Below, in pieces: positions 11,356 to 20,305 of a DNA stretch of 64,000 nucleotides (the stretch's first letter is position 1; every line of letters starts with the position of its first letter). This DNA comes from Halothiobacillus neapolitanus c2 (lineage in GTDB: Bacteria > Pseudomonadota > Gammaproteobacteria > Halothiobacillales > Halothiobacillaceae), in contig NC_013422.1 of the NCBI RefSeq assembly GCF_000024765.1, positions 1,631,501-1,695,500 on the forward strand, written 5' to 3'. The position numbers were made by a program, and so were the translations under genes. The notes beneath the pieces were generated by a model that worked only from the letters and a program-made list of their open reading frames with translations, did not search any database and had not been told where the DNA came from.

Positions 11356-11787
11356 TGGGTTAAAACTTAATGGACCAATGGTTTTAATTTATGAGCCAAG
11401 TATACCTACATGAATCGCCCTGTGTTTGAACCAACCCCATAAATTGGGAAATTGTAGTTTCGCCCCTCATCTACTCCGACCAAGATATTGCAAGTTTCAA
11501 AATAATCACCAGAAAGTCAGAAAAAAGTTATCAACAAATTCTGTGGATAACCTTGGGTATAAAGTTACCATGACTTTACTTCGTCAAGTGGTTAGCGGTT
11601 CTGGTCATTTTTACGCCACCGTGACCGGTTCAAACCAAATATATATTAATCAATGGCTTATTAATTTAATATAAATTCGGTCTAACAATCCGAGCGGAAC
11701 TGGGCAAGATTTGATCGCCCACTCCTGCTCTGTGCATAGTTTTGGTGCTGTCAAGGGAAAAACTGCATCAAAATTGACTTTTTCACT
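11356..11787. other. Intergenic region upstream of the PKS-capsule operon
   Basis: This 432-base gap lies between the starts of the minus-strand PKS gene and the 3' end of gloA. It is AT-rich around 11635-11680 and holds no convincing gene. A TATACT hexamer on the minus strand (plus positions 11398-11403) is a possible -10 element for the operon, without a clear -35. Two DnaA-box-like nonamers, TTATCAACA (11528-11536) and TGTGGATAA (11542-11550), face each other five bases apart. The operon promoter is expected here but cannot be fixed. Confidence 0.4.
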
Positions 11788-12171
11788 TTATTTTTTACCA
11801 ATCAGTTCGATTGGGTAACCATCCGGATCGGCCACGAAAGCGATGATGGTGCTGCCCGCGTTCATTGGTCCGGCTTCACGCAGAATTTTTCCACCCTTCG
11901 CCTTGATTGCGTCGGCGGATGCATAAACATCCGGCACCTCGATGGCGATATGACCGTATCCCGTGCCGATGTCGTAGGTATGATCACCCCAGTTGTACGT
12001 GAGTTCGAGCACCGTGTGATCGGTTTCGTCACCGTAACCGACAAAAGCCAGGGTGAATTCGCCGGAAGGGTAATCCTGCCGACGTAAAAGCTTCATACCA
12101 AGGACTTCAGTGTAGAAGCGGATAGATACGTCCAGATCACGCACGCGCAACATGGTGTGCAACATTCTCAT
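11788..12171 (-). CDS. gloA: Lactoylglutathione lyase (glyoxalase I)
   Basis: Converts the hemithioacetal of methylglyoxal and glutathione to S-lactoylglutathione in the cytoplasm. At 127 residues it has the compact bacterial length with two VOC beta-alpha-beta-beta-beta repeats. The four metal ligands fall exactly where they do in the E. coli nickel enzyme: His5, Glu56, His74 and Glu122. The absence of the extra loops of the zinc-dependent eukaryotic form supports a nickel-type enzyme. It appears to be a single-gene unit: a 212-base gap with a short hairpin separates it from metZ, and 432 bases separate it from the PKS operon. Confidence 0.95.
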   Translation of the reverse strand: MRMLHTMLRVRDLDVSIRFYTEVLGMKLLRRQDYPSGEFTLAFVGYGDETDHTVLELTYNWGDHTYDIGTGYGHIAIEVPDVYASADAIKAKGGKILREAGPMNAGSTIIAFVADPDGYPIELIGKK

Positions 12172-12237
12172 TGTGTTTGTTCCTCTCTAGTTTCTTGGGT
12201 GTCGAATTGACGGCTTGGATTTGTTATCCAGATTAAA

Positions 12238-12262
12238 GAACCTCTATCTTAGTCGGAGGTTC
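12238..12262. repeat. Short hairpin GAACCTCT/GGAGGTTC
   Basis: An 8-base inverted repeat with one mismatch and a 9-base loop lies between metZ and gloA. The arms match the outer bases of the terminal repeats of the MITE at 22695-23013. It could be an internally deleted remnant of that element or a weak terminator for metZ. No T-run follows on the minus strand, which makes a factor-independent terminator less likely. Confidence 0.35.
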
Positions 12263-12383
12263 CGGGCGACACAGAGAAGTCCCGCCATTTCACTTAACGA
12301 TAGATTATTGGAAGATCCAGCGAATCGAAAAACGCATCGATTTGTGTCGTCTGATGACGCCAGTATGGCCTTTATTCACGTAT

Positions 12384-13574
12384 TCATTCACGATCAAGGC
12401 CTCGCTTGAGATCCCGGATGATGTCGATGGGATCTTCAAGGCCAATAGCCAGACGTACGAGCCCATCATGAATACCCGATTCTTTACGCTGCTCGGGCGT
12501 CAAACGTCCGTGCGTGGTGGTGGCCGGATGGGTGATGGTCGTTTTGGCATCACCCAGATTCGCTGTGATGGAAATCATTTGCGTGGCATTGATTACCCGC
12601 CATGCCGCCGCCTGCCCGCCTTCGACCTCGAAGGACACGATCGCGCCCGGGCCTGACTGTTGTCTGGCGATGATGTCCGCTTGCGGGTGGTTGGACAGCC
12701 CGGGGAAATAGACGCGTTTGACCTGAGGGTGAGCCGCCAGGAAATCCGCGACGGCGCTGGCGTGGGCGCAGTGCGCTTTCATGCGCAGGGCCAAGGTCTC
12801 CAAGCCTTTTGCAAAAATCCAAGCATTGAACGGTGACATAGTGGGGCCGCAGGTCCGCAGAAAACCGCGCACCTCTTCACCCACTAATTTCTTATTGCCG
12901 ACGACAGCGCCACCTATGGCCCGGCCTTGCCCATCGAGAAACTTCGTGGCGGAATGGATGACGATGTCCGCACCCAATGCCAACGGCTGCTGGAGTATGG
13001 GCGTGCAGAAGCAATTATCCACGATCAGACCGGCACCATGCTTATGCGCCAACTCTGCCAGACGAGCGATATCGACCACTTCGGTCAACGGATTGGATGG
13101 GCTTTCCACGAACACCCAGCGGGTCAGGTCCGTGATGGCGGCTTCCCACTGCGACCAGTCGGTCAAATCGACCCATTTGACCTTCAAGCCGAATTTCGCG
13201 AGGTATTTGTTGAACAGCACGGAAGTGGTGCCGAACACCTGTCGGGCCACCACCACTTCATCGCCCGCCGAGCACAAGGCCATGAAGGTACTGAGAATGG
13301 CGGCCATGCCGGAACCGGTCGCCACGCAGGATTCGCCCCCTTCAAGGGCCGCCAACCGATCTTCGAACACCTTGGTCGTCGGGTTGGTAAACCGTGCATA
13401 GATATTGCCGGGTTCGGCGCCGGAAAAACGGGCCGCAGCCTGCTCGGCCGATTCGAACTGAAAGCTTGATGTGGTGAAGATCGGCTCGCCGTGTTCACCT
13501 TCATTCGTTGGGTGATGGCCAACCCGGATCGCCCGGGTTTGGGGTTGCCATTGGGGGTCTTCAACTCGGTTCAT
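12384..13574 (-). CDS. metZ: O-succinylhomoserine sulfhydrylase
   Basis: PLP enzyme of the Cys/Met metabolism family. MetZ forms homocysteine directly from O-succinylhomoserine and sulfide, bypassing cystathionine. The 396 residues match MetZ length. Seen motifs are the N-terminal IFTTSSFQFESAEQAAARF block typical of MetZ, the YARFTNPTT substrate loop, and the PLP lysine in HSATKFLDGQGR. Family relatives MetB and MetC are alternatives, but the N-terminal block is characteristic of MetZ. A small YqcC-like gene lies 9 bases upstream and thiD further up. Direct sulfide use would fit a sulfur-oxidising lifestyle, which is inference only. Confidence 0.9.
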   Translation of the reverse strand: MNRVEDPQWQPQTRAIRVGHHPTNEGEHGEPIFTTSSFQFESAEQAAARFSGAEPGNIYARFTNPTTKVFEDRLAALEGGESCVATGSGMAAILSTFMALCSAGDEVVVARQVFGTTSVLFNKYLAKFGLKVKWVDLTDWSQWEAAITDLTRWVFVESPSNPLTEVVDIARLAELAHKHGAGLIVDNCFCTPILQQPLALGADIVIHSATKFLDGQGRAIGGAVVGNKKLVGEEVRGFLRTCGPTMSPFNAWIFAKGLETLALRMKAHCAHASAVADFLAAHPQVKRVYFPGLSNHPQADIIARQQSGPGAIVSFEVEGGQAAAWRVINATQMISITANLGDAKTTITHPATTTHGRLTPEQRKESGIHDGLVRLAIGLEDPIDIIRDLKRGLDRE

Positions 13575-13583
13575 TTTTGATCC

Positions 13584-13943
13584 TCATATTTGGTTCTCCG
13601 CGGGGAAATCGAAATAGGCGTTTATCTGCGTGTCCAGTTCGGTCAGCAGAGCCAAAAGATGGTGCGTCGGTTCGGCGTAGGTGGCGAACTGATACTCGGC
13701 CAGCGGTGCGATGCTGCATGGCGCGGCCAGGTTGCGTTCGTGTTCAATCGTCTGCTGCATGCGGGGTAGAAAAACCCACTCCAACCATGCGTGAAACTCC
13801 AGCGTATCAAAACAGAACGGCGCAGTACTAGCCAGTGCGGCATCAGAGGGGCGCTCGGTGTTCAGGCCGATTTCACGCAGGGTGTAGGCAATTTCATCAA
13901 GCAGGGTAAAAAGGTCGGACGGAGCGGGTGCTTTCAATGACAT
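13584..13943 (-). CDS. yqcC: YqcC family protein (DUF446)
   Basis: A 119-residue all-helical cytoplasmic protein of the YqcC/DUF446 family. The signature PFCFDTLEFHAWLEWVFLPRM is clear at about residues 41-61. The biochemical function of the family is unknown; in enterobacteria yqcC sits beside the pseudouridine synthase truC, which is not seen here. The gene lies 9 bases before metZ and 31 bases after thiD, so the three are probably cotranscribed. The family assignment is firm and no role is claimed. Confidence 0.85.
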   Translation of the reverse strand: MSLKAPAPSDLFTLLDEIAYTLREIGLNTERPSDAALASTAPFCFDTLEFHAWLEWVFLPRMQQTIEHERNLAAPCSIAPLAEYQFATYAEPTHHLLALLTELDTQINAYFDFPAENQI

Positions 13944-13974
13944 GAATCTTCCTTACCATCGGCGTCGCGGTATC

Positions 13975-14832
13975 TTAATGGATGCGCAGTGTCGCATTGG
14001 ATTCCTCGCCTTCATCTTCGGAGTCTGCCCAGAACAGACGATGCGGAATCCACTGCCCGCGACCGATTTGCGCCGCATGGAACAAGGCATGGCTGGTGTA
14101 TTCCTGAGCCTCATGGATGGCATTCACGTAATCCGCATCCGTAGCCTGTGCGATCAGGCCCGCAATGGCGGACGCAAGCGTACAACCCGAACCGTGGAAT
14201 TCACCCGGTAAGCGCTCGTAGGTGAATTTTCTGGGCGGTTGATGCCTGGTGTACAGCCAGTTTTCGACTTCTGTACTCTGTTCATCGCCGCCTTTGAGCA
14301 GAACATATTCAGGCCCCATCTCCAGCAAAACCTGGCCTCGCGCATCCAGATCGTTAGCGGGCACATGGGCCACCTTGACCAAGGCTCTGGACTCGTATGC
14401 ATTGGGCGTCAAAATGGTCGTCAGCGGCAGAAGCAGATTGATCATCGCCTTCGCCACGTCTTCGTTGGCCAGTGCGCCACCGCCACCTGCGATCAAAACC
14501 GGATCGAGGACAACAGGAATATCCGGGTAATCCTTGAGAATACTGTGGATCACCTCGACCAGCGCCACGCTCCCGATCATCCCGATCTTGATGCATTGCA
14601 CGGGCATGTCTTCCAGCACGGCGCGGGCCTGTTCGATCACGAGGCTCGGATCGGTCGGCACGAAGCGCTTCACGTCCACCGTATCCTGAACCGTCAGGGC
14701 AGTGATCACAGTGGCCGGATGAACGCCTTGGCTAATGATTGCCTCAATATCCGCCTGAACGCCCGCTCCACCGCTTGGATCGTGCCCGGAAAAAACGAGA
14801 ACGACGGGGACGCTCAAATCAGACTTGCTCAT
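13975..14832 (-). CDS. thiD: Hydroxymethylpyrimidine/phosphomethylpyrimidine kinase ThiD
   Basis: Phosphorylates HMP and HMP-P in thiamine biosynthesis. The 285-residue ribokinase-fold protein begins with the typical VLVFSGHDPSGGAGVQAD block (Gly-rich substrate site). It has IKIGMIGS in the middle and the anion-hole motif GSGCTLASAIAG near residue 230. A C-terminal tail of about 30 residues is rich in acidic residues (DSEDEGEESN). No other thiamine genes lie nearby, so this seems to be an isolated salvage or pathway gene. The gene is divergent from the yihY-like gene, with a 101-base spacer that probably contains both promoters. Confidence 0.92.
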   Translation of the reverse strand: MSKSDLSVPVVLVFSGHDPSGGAGVQADIEAIISQGVHPATVITALTVQDTVDVKRFVPTDPSLVIEQARAVLEDMPVQCIKIGMIGSVALVEVIHSILKDYPDIPVVLDPVLIAGGGGALANEDVAKAMINLLLPLTTILTPNAYESRALVKVAHVPANDLDARGQVLLEMGPEYVLLKGGDEQSTEVENWLYTRHQPPRKFTYERLPGEFHGSGCTLASAIAGLIAQATDADYVNAIHEAQEYTSHALFHAAQIGRGQWIPHRLFWADSEDEGEESNATLRIH

Positions 14833-14933
14833 AATTCACCATCAATTGTTCTTGAGAAAAGGGTACTGCAAATTGGCTCTGTTTGGGGTAGTTTAGAGTG
14901 CCAGAACCGTTATGACCGCACGAACGAGAGCCC

Positions 14934-16352
14934 ATGAAAAACACATCATTGCTGGGCCAGCTAAGAGCAGCCCACCACTGGATCTGGCAGTCCAAGCCGC
15001 ACCGGCGCCATCAGCGCATCGGGCAACGCCTCGGCCGCATCGGGCTGTACATGAGCCGTGAAGCGTTCAAGGGCAATCTGCAACTTAACGCCATGAGTTT
15101 ATCCTACATCACCCTGCTTTCGCTTGTACCGTTGCTTGCCGTGAGTTTTTCGGTGCTCAAGGCTTTTGGCTCCGATCAGGTGATAGAACCCTTTCTCACC
15201 ACGCTGCTCGCCCCACTGGGCAGCTCTGCCGACGGACTTACCGCACAAATTCTCACCTTCGTGGGTAATATCAAGGTCGGGGTGTTGGGTGCGGTGGGCA
15301 TTGCCATGCTTTTTTTCACCGTCGTCACACTTATGCAGAAAATCGAATCGGTGTTTAACGGCATATGGCACGTGCAGCAACTCCGACAAATCACGACCCG
15401 TTTTCCAATGTACCTGTCGGTTCTGATGGTCGGGCCCGTGCTCGTGCTGGCTGCCACCGGCCTCACGGCCAGCCTGCTTTCCAATCATTTCGTGACCGAC
15501 ATCACACAACATTCCGTATTCCGGGACGCGCTCGCGTCGGTCGCCTGGCTGGTGCCGTTTATGGTGTGGGTGGCCGTGTTCACCTTCATCTACGCCTTGG
15601 TGCCCAATACATCGGTGCGTTTTTCTTCCGCGTTGGCGGGCGGTGTCGTGGCCGCGATTTTGTGGAATGGGATTGGTCTCGCCTTCGGCAGCATGATCGC
15701 CAGTTCCACCCAATACACCGCAATTTATTCGGCATTTGCTTCGTTGATCCTGTTCATGGTCTGGCTGCAACTGGCCTGGCTGATTGTGCTGCTTGGTGCC
15801 ACGGTTTCCTATGCCTGGCAGAACATCGACCAACTCCGAATCCGTGAAGGCACGCCGGAAAATCATGCCTTCATCCTGATGACTGCGGCATTGGAATCCC
15901 TCTCCCGAATCGAAAACCGTTTTCATGATGCCCAATCCGCCCCCAGCAGTGATGACTTGAAGCAGACATTGGCCGAAACGCTGGACATAGACCCGGACGA
16001 CACCAACAAAGCGCTGGAACAATTGTCCAAAGGCGGGCTGATCAATCTTGTGGTCACCCAAAAGAGAGAAGGCTGGGTACCGGCCATGCCGGCTGAGCGA
16101 CTCAATCTGGCGCAAATCCGAGCGGCTTTATGGGGGCAACCCGAAGTTCAGAGCCATAAGCTCTATCCAGTCACACGCGCCTGGATCGAAGCGGAGCAGC
16201 AATTACTTGAACAACCCTTGGGTAGGCTTGATCTCACCCTGAATCATGCGCATGAACCGCCTGCCGAAACTTCGGTAAAGCCCCGGCCCACCGATCCTCA
16301 AGCAAACTCAATGGATAAGCAGATCAGCGATCGTGCCCATGAATTCCTCTGA
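14934..16352 (+). CDS. YihY/BrkB family integral membrane protein
   Basis: A 472-residue inner-membrane protein of the YihY family, once misnamed ribonuclease BN. Six hydrophobic segments lie between about residues 50 and 300. The family blocks MSLSYITLLSLVPLLAVSFS near the N-terminus and VRFSSALAGGVVAAILWNG in the middle are clear. After the membrane core there is a C-terminal cytoplasmic region of about 160 residues. It has a winged-helix-like segment (DIDPDDTNKALEQLSKGGLI) found in longer family members. The molecular function is not established. The 3' end overlaps the next gene, an unknown membrane protein, suggesting a two-gene operon. Confidence 0.85.
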   Translation: MKNTSLLGQLRAAHHWIWQSKPHRRHQRIGQRLGRIGLYMSREAFKGNLQLNAMSLSYITLLSLVPLLAVSFSVLKAFGSDQVIEPFLTTLLAPLGSSADGLTAQILTFVGNIKVGVLGAVGIAMLFFTVVTLMQKIESVFNGIWHVQQLRQITTRFPMYLSVLMVGPVLVLAATGLTASLLSNHFVTDITQHSVFRDALASVAWLVPFMVWVAVFTFIYALVPNTSVRFSSALAGGVVAAILWNGIGLAFGSMIASSTQYTAIYSAFASLILFMVWLQLAWLIVLLGATVSYAWQNIDQLRIREGTPENHAFILMTAALESLSRIENRFHDAQSAPSSDDLKQTLAETLDIDPDDTNKALEQLSKGGLINLVVTQKREGWVPAMPAERLNLAQIRAALWGQPEVQSHKLYPVTRAWIEAEQQLLEQPLGRLDLTLNHAHEPPAETSVKPRPTDPQANSMDKQISDRAHEFL

Positions 16353-17685
16353 GTTGCCCCATCAGTCAATAAAACAAGCCCAGCCACAACCCGTCGAATT
16401 GGAAACGGATAAGCAAGACAGCTTCACGCAAGCCGATCAAGCCGGCACCCGCAGACCAACGCCATTTCTGACGACTCGAAAACTGTGGGCCTTTGCCCTG
16501 ATCGCCGCGCTCGCGGCCAGCACAATGGCCTTCCACGCAAACCACCTGAACTATGACGACCTGCTTGTGCGCATTCAGGCTGAAAACGGTTTGGGTTATC
16601 TGGGTGAAGAGGTGTTGCAACAGCCACCGCTTGTTCAGGCGCAATTGCTCAGCTACTCGAAGAACCAGGCACTCACCATGCAGGCATGGCTGGCATTGCA
16701 AAAATACCCGCAACAAACACCCCAAATACTGGACTGGTACGGGCAGAATCCGGAGTTCCAAAACATCCTTGAGCGATTCGGCCCGGACGTCATTCCGGTC
16801 ATTGACTATTTCATAACGCATACCATCCAGAGCCTCAATGCGCTTAACGCCATCTCGCAAACCGCAACGTCGATTGCACAAGAGTCGAAGTCCATGTGGA
16901 ACAACCTGACGGGTTCTGAGCCGACGAAAACATTGCCGGATGATCAACCAACAAAACCACCTAGCGAACTCACGCCAGAACAACGCGGCTGGGCGGCCAT
17001 CCACGATATTCGTCTGGAAGGAAACCACTTTCTCGGGCAGTTTGATATCGATAACGCGGGGAACGCGCATTGGAACACCACGGATCGCATCACTCAGGAT
17101 GTGGGGCGATTCCTGACCAGCGGCATCGCCGATGTCGAACGCAAACAGGATCTGAACGAACAGATCACCGCCGCCGACATCGGCTGGGCTGCTGTCGATG
17201 CCTTGCCGGTCATAGCGGGATTGAAGCTGCTGAAATTGGGCAAGGTGGGGGCGCAAGCGGCCAAAGAGAGCAAAGCAGCAACAGCCTCAACCAAAACCGG
17301 CAAGCTGGCAGCCAAGGAAGGCAAAACGGCAAAAAGCGCGACAAAAACCGGATTGATCGAGCGCACCGGATTGTTGGCGCGTGGTCTCGCGCCGAGCTTC
17401 CTGAGAAAAGCGGCCTGGCTTGCAACCGCATACATCGTCATCACCCACCCCGAGTTACTCTCCAGCCTGTTCGTACAGTTAGGGAATCTGCTGGGCGCAC
17501 CGGCCTGGCTTTCCTTACTGCTGGGGTGGACGAGTGTGTTTTATATCCTGCTCTTTCCCTTCATCTGGCTGCTGGAAAAAATGCTGCGATATGCCGTGAT
17601 CATCCTCGGCTGGTTATCACCCGAACGGCGGCGTGTTATCCAATCCGTTCAGACAGACAGGAAACAGGAAAACGCAGACCACTGA
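16339..17685 (+). CDS. Unknown membrane protein coupled to YihY
   Basis: I do not recognise this protein. It has about 448 residues. One N-terminal membrane segment (LWAFALIAALAASTMAFHA) is followed by a periplasm-sized region rich in Gln and Asn, then a Lys/Ala/Thr-rich stretch (about 285-335) of the type AAKESKAATASTKTGK. Two or three hydrophobic segments near the C-terminus are followed by a basic tail. The start is ambiguous: GTG at 16333 or ATG at 16339. The ATG is chosen, which overlaps the yihY-like gene by 14 bases. Tight coupling suggests the two work together in the envelope. The mid region has weak resemblance to proteins seen beside toxin-like domains, but no motif supports that. 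Confidence 0.7.
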   Translation: MNSSELPHQSIKQAQPQPVELETDKQDSFTQADQAGTRRPTPFLTTRKLWAFALIAALAASTMAFHANHLNYDDLLVRIQAENGLGYLGEEVLQQPPLVQAQLLSYSKNQALTMQAWLALQKYPQQTPQILDWYGQNPEFQNILERFGPDVIPVIDYFITHTIQSLNALNAISQTATSIAQESKSMWNNLTGSEPTKTLPDDQPTKPPSELTPEQRGWAAIHDIRLEGNHFLGQFDIDNAGNAHWNTTDRITQDVGRFLTSGIADVERKQDLNEQITAADIGWAAVDALPVIAGLKLLKLGKVGAQAAKESKAATASTKTGKLAAKEGKTAKSATKTGLIERTGLLARGLAPSFLRKAAWLATAYIVITHPELLSSLFVQLGNLLGAPAWLSLLLGWTSVFYILLFPFIWLLEKMLRYAVIILGWLSPERRRVIQSVQTDRKQENADH

Positions 17686-17707
17686 CCTGTGTATTAGATC
17701 TTCAACA

Positions 17708-19009
17708 CTACCGCCCTGCTTCCTCATCCAAGCCTCTGAGATAGGCCAATTTTTCGGCGAGCTTTCCTTCCAATCCACGCGGCACCGGCTGGTACCAGCC
17801 CGGCTCCGGCATGCCTTCGGGCAGATACACCTCGCCGGCCGCATAGGCATTCGGCTCATCGTGCGCGTAGCGGTACTCATGGCCGTAGCCCAGCTCTTTC
17901 ATCAGCTTGGTTGGCGCGTTGCGCAAGTGAATCGGCACCTCGCGGCTTTTATCGCGTTTAACGAACGCCATCGCCTGATTGAAGGCGTTGTAACCGGCAT
18001 TGCTTTTCGGCGCGATGGCAAGGTAGATGACCGCCTGCCCAAGCGCCAGTTCGCCCTCCGGCGAACCCAGACGCTCATAGGTGGTGGCCGCATCGTTGGC
18101 GATTTGCAGGGCGCGCGGGTCGGCCAAACCGATGTCTTCCCAGGCCATGCGCACAATGCGGCGGGCCAGATAGCGCGCATCGGCACCGCCATCGAGCATG
18201 CGAGTCAGCCAATAAAGGGCAGCATCAGGGTGTGAACCGCGCACGGATTTGTGCAGGGCGGATATCTGATCATAAAAGTGCTCGCCGCCCTTGTCGAACC
18301 GGCGTGTACTCTGATTCAGTGCATTGTCGATAAACGCCGTGGTGATCTGAGTGCGCTTCGACGTACTGGCAGCCGTATTCAACTGCTCCAGCAAATTGAG
18401 CAACCGCCGAGCATCGCCATCGGCCAGACCGATCACCGCATCAATCGCTTCTGGATCGAACTGCAAGTGGCCCAACGCCTTGTCCTGCGCCCGCGTGAAC
18501 AACAGCCGCAATTCATCATCCGATAAGGACTTGAGCACATAGACCTGCGCTCGCGAAAGCAAAGCCGAGTTGACTTCAAACGACGGGTTTTCGGTCGTCG
18601 CGCCGATCAGCGTGACCAAACCCGATTCGGCATAGGGCAACAGCGCATCCTGCTGCGCCTTGTTGAAGCGGTGAATCTCATCGATAAAGAGCAAAGTAGG
18701 ATGCCCCAACGCCAGATTGCGTTCGGCTTCATCCATCGCCGCGCGGATATCTTTAACGCCAGAAAACACGGCAGAAAGCGCGATAAACGAACTATCAAAC
18801 GCCTTGGCCATCAGGCGGGCGAGCGTAGTTTTACCCACGCCCGGCGGCCCCCACAGGATCATGGAATGCGGTTTGCGGGCTTCGAACGCCAGCCGCAAGG
18901 GCTTGCCTTCACCCAACAGATGCGTCTGCCCGATTACCTCATCGGGTGTGTGCGGCCTGAGTGCCTCGGCCAGTGGCGGCGTGGGTTCGGTGTGAAAGAG
19001 ATCGGACAC
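17708..19009 (-). CDS. rarA: Replication-associated recombination protein RarA
   Basis: AAA+ ATPase of the RarA/MgsA/WRNIP1 family that acts at stalled replication forks. The 433 residues show Walker A (GPPGVGKTTLAR, about residue 54), Walker B (LLFIDEIHRFNKAQQDALLPY), sensor 1 (LIGATTENPSFEVNSALLSR) and the C-terminal tetramerisation region (KSNAGYNAFNQAM... PIHLRNAPTKLMKELGYG). Gene order ftsK-lolA-rarA is conserved in gammaproteobacteria. Here a GNAT gene has been inserted between lolA and rarA. Confidence 0.95.
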   Translation of the reverse strand: MSDLFHTEPTPPLAEALRPHTPDEVIGQTHLLGEGKPLRLAFEARKPHSMILWGPPGVGKTTLARLMAKAFDSSFIALSAVFSGVKDIRAAMDEAERNLALGHPTLLFIDEIHRFNKAQQDALLPYAESGLVTLIGATTENPSFEVNSALLSRAQVYVLKSLSDDELRLLFTRAQDKALGHLQFDPEAIDAVIGLADGDARRLLNLLEQLNTAASTSKRTQITTAFIDNALNQSTRRFDKGGEHFYDQISALHKSVRGSHPDAALYWLTRMLDGGADARYLARRIVRMAWEDIGLADPRALQIANDAATTYERLGSPEGELALGQAVIYLAIAPKSNAGYNAFNQAMAFVKRDKSREVPIHLRNAPTKLMKELGYGHEYRYAHDEPNAYAAGEVYLPEGMPEPGWYQPVPRGLEGKLAEKLAYLRGLDEEAGR

Positions 19010-19089
19010 GTCAGTGATTCTGAAGTTGGGGTTTGGACAGTTTGGCCCAGAGGGAGGATTGCATGATGTTCTTCAGAACAAGCACTTCG

Positions 19090-19512
19090 TTAGCTGCTGA
19101 TTTGTTGATCACGATTAAGCACCCAGCACCTTGGATTATTTGTAAACCCAAGATGCTCGTAGTAGGCGTTCGCCGCAGGAGCGGCAACCAGAATCAGCTT
19201 GCACCTAGGGCCTAATTGCGCTTGAGTCAGGCTTTGTAGTTTCTTTCCGACGCCTTTCCTCTGATAACTGCGATGAACTGCCAAATCAGAAAGATAGCAC
19301 GCGTAATGAAAATCAGTCATCGAGCGTGCAACACCGATAAGTTGTTCGCCGATCCATGCTGATACCATGAGGTTGCCATTCACCAGCATTCCGGCGATAC
19401 ACTCTCGATCATCAACAGGACGCCGCTCGCCAAGCGTAGATTCGTTAAGCAATTCAATGAATTGATCAACTGATACCGGCGCGTTGATTTTATACTCGAG
19501 ACTCATGGGCAA
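19090..19512 (-). CDS. GNAT family N-acetyltransferase
   Basis: A 140-residue acyl-CoA-dependent acetyltransferase. The acetyl-CoA loop is visible as RSYQRKGVGKKLQSLTQAQLG (about 85-105, R/Q-x-x-G-x-G/A pattern). Strand 4 precedes it (FHYACYLSDLAVH) and a YYEHLGF motif lies near the C-terminus. The substrate cannot be told. It sits 12 bases downstream of lolA and interrupts the usual lolA-rarA adjacency, which suggests a later insertion. Small single-domain GNATs of this form often modify antibiotics, polyamines or ribosomal proteins, and nothing here selects among these. Confidence 0.85.
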   Translation of the reverse strand: MPMSLEYKINAPVSVDQFIELLNESTLGERRPVDDRECIAGMLVNGNLMVSAWIGEQLIGVARSMTDFHYACYLSDLAVHRSYQRKGVGKKLQSLTQAQLGPRCKLILVAAPAANAYYEHLGFTNNPRCWVLNRDQQISS

Positions 19513-19524
19513 TATGCCTCTGCG

Positions 19525-20232
19525 TTAGCGACTATTCACCACATCCACGCCCTTGGGCGGGACAAACTGGAAAAGCGAATCATCAACCTTTTGGTTGACC
19601 TCGCGCTGGCTGAACTGGACAGTGGTGCGGTTATCGAGCTTGTCGGTGAATACCATTGCCTTGATGCCCTTGGCATCCATGCCGATTTGCACCTGATTGA
19701 AATCGCTTTTGGCCGATCGGTCTTTCAAGCTGTACCAGTTAAGGCCATCGTTCTTGCCGATACTGCTGACATCAAAGGCTTCCTGCAATGGCTGGTTGCC
19801 GAGGAAAATGCCAATCGGCGCGCCGCGATTGTCGGCCAGCGGGCTGCGCGTCACTTGTGCCAGATCGGGATCGTAGACCCACAATACACCTTCGTTTGCG
19901 ATCAGTTTTTGCACGTAGGGCTTTTCATAAGCCCAGAAGAAACGGCCCGGACGCGCCAGCACGAAATGGCCGGATGAGGCGGGTTGCTTCTGCCCGCGCA
20001 CATTCACCTGTTGCTGAACAAAATCAGCCGAGAAGGTTTTCAGCGTGCGGACAAATTCAGTCAAGGGGCGGATATCAGCAGCCGCAGATGAGGCACCCAA
20101 AGGGAACGTCTGCGCCTCGGCCGGCTGTATATCCGACGCATAAGACACGGAGCCCAAAGCACTGATCGCCAGAACCAGACCGACCAACCCATTTTTCAAC
20201 ATAGAGTGATTCAACTTGAAGGGGTGCAACAT
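19525..20232 (-). CDS. lolA: Outer-membrane lipoprotein carrier protein LolA
   Basis: Periplasmic chaperone that shuttles lipoproteins from LolCDE to LolB. The open frame extends upstream to 20346, inside ftsK. ATG at 20232 is preferred because GGCAGG precedes it at the right distance and a signal peptide follows (MLKNGLVGLVLAISALGSVSYA). An ATG at 20202 is a second option. The mature part has the LolA half-barrel features: TFSADFVQQQV, the RPGRFFWAYEKPYVQKLIANEGVLWVYDPDL block, and LDNRTTVQFSQREVNQ near the C-terminus. The position between ftsK and rarA supports the call. Confidence 0.93.
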   Translation of the reverse strand: MLHPFKLNHSMLKNGLVGLVLAISALGSVSYASDIQPAEAQTFPLGASSAAADIRPLTEFVRTLKTFSADFVQQQVNVRGQKQPASSGHFVLARPGRFFWAYEKPYVQKLIANEGVLWVYDPDLAQVTRSPLADNRGAPIGIFLGNQPLQEAFDVSSIGKNDGLNWYSLKDRSAKSDFNQVQIGMDAKGIKAMVFTDKLDNRTTVQFSQREVNQKVDDSLFQFVPPKGVDVVNSR

Positions 20233-20305
20233 AAAACCTGCCTGGCATTCCAACCGAAATATCCTGAGATATTCGATCAAAAAGATGAAGAGAACGTAAA
20301 AAAAC

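Noticed and set aside
11426-11674. 82-codon open frame upstream of the PKS operon
   Set aside because: No ribosome-binding site, no recognisable motif and AT-rich non-coding composition.
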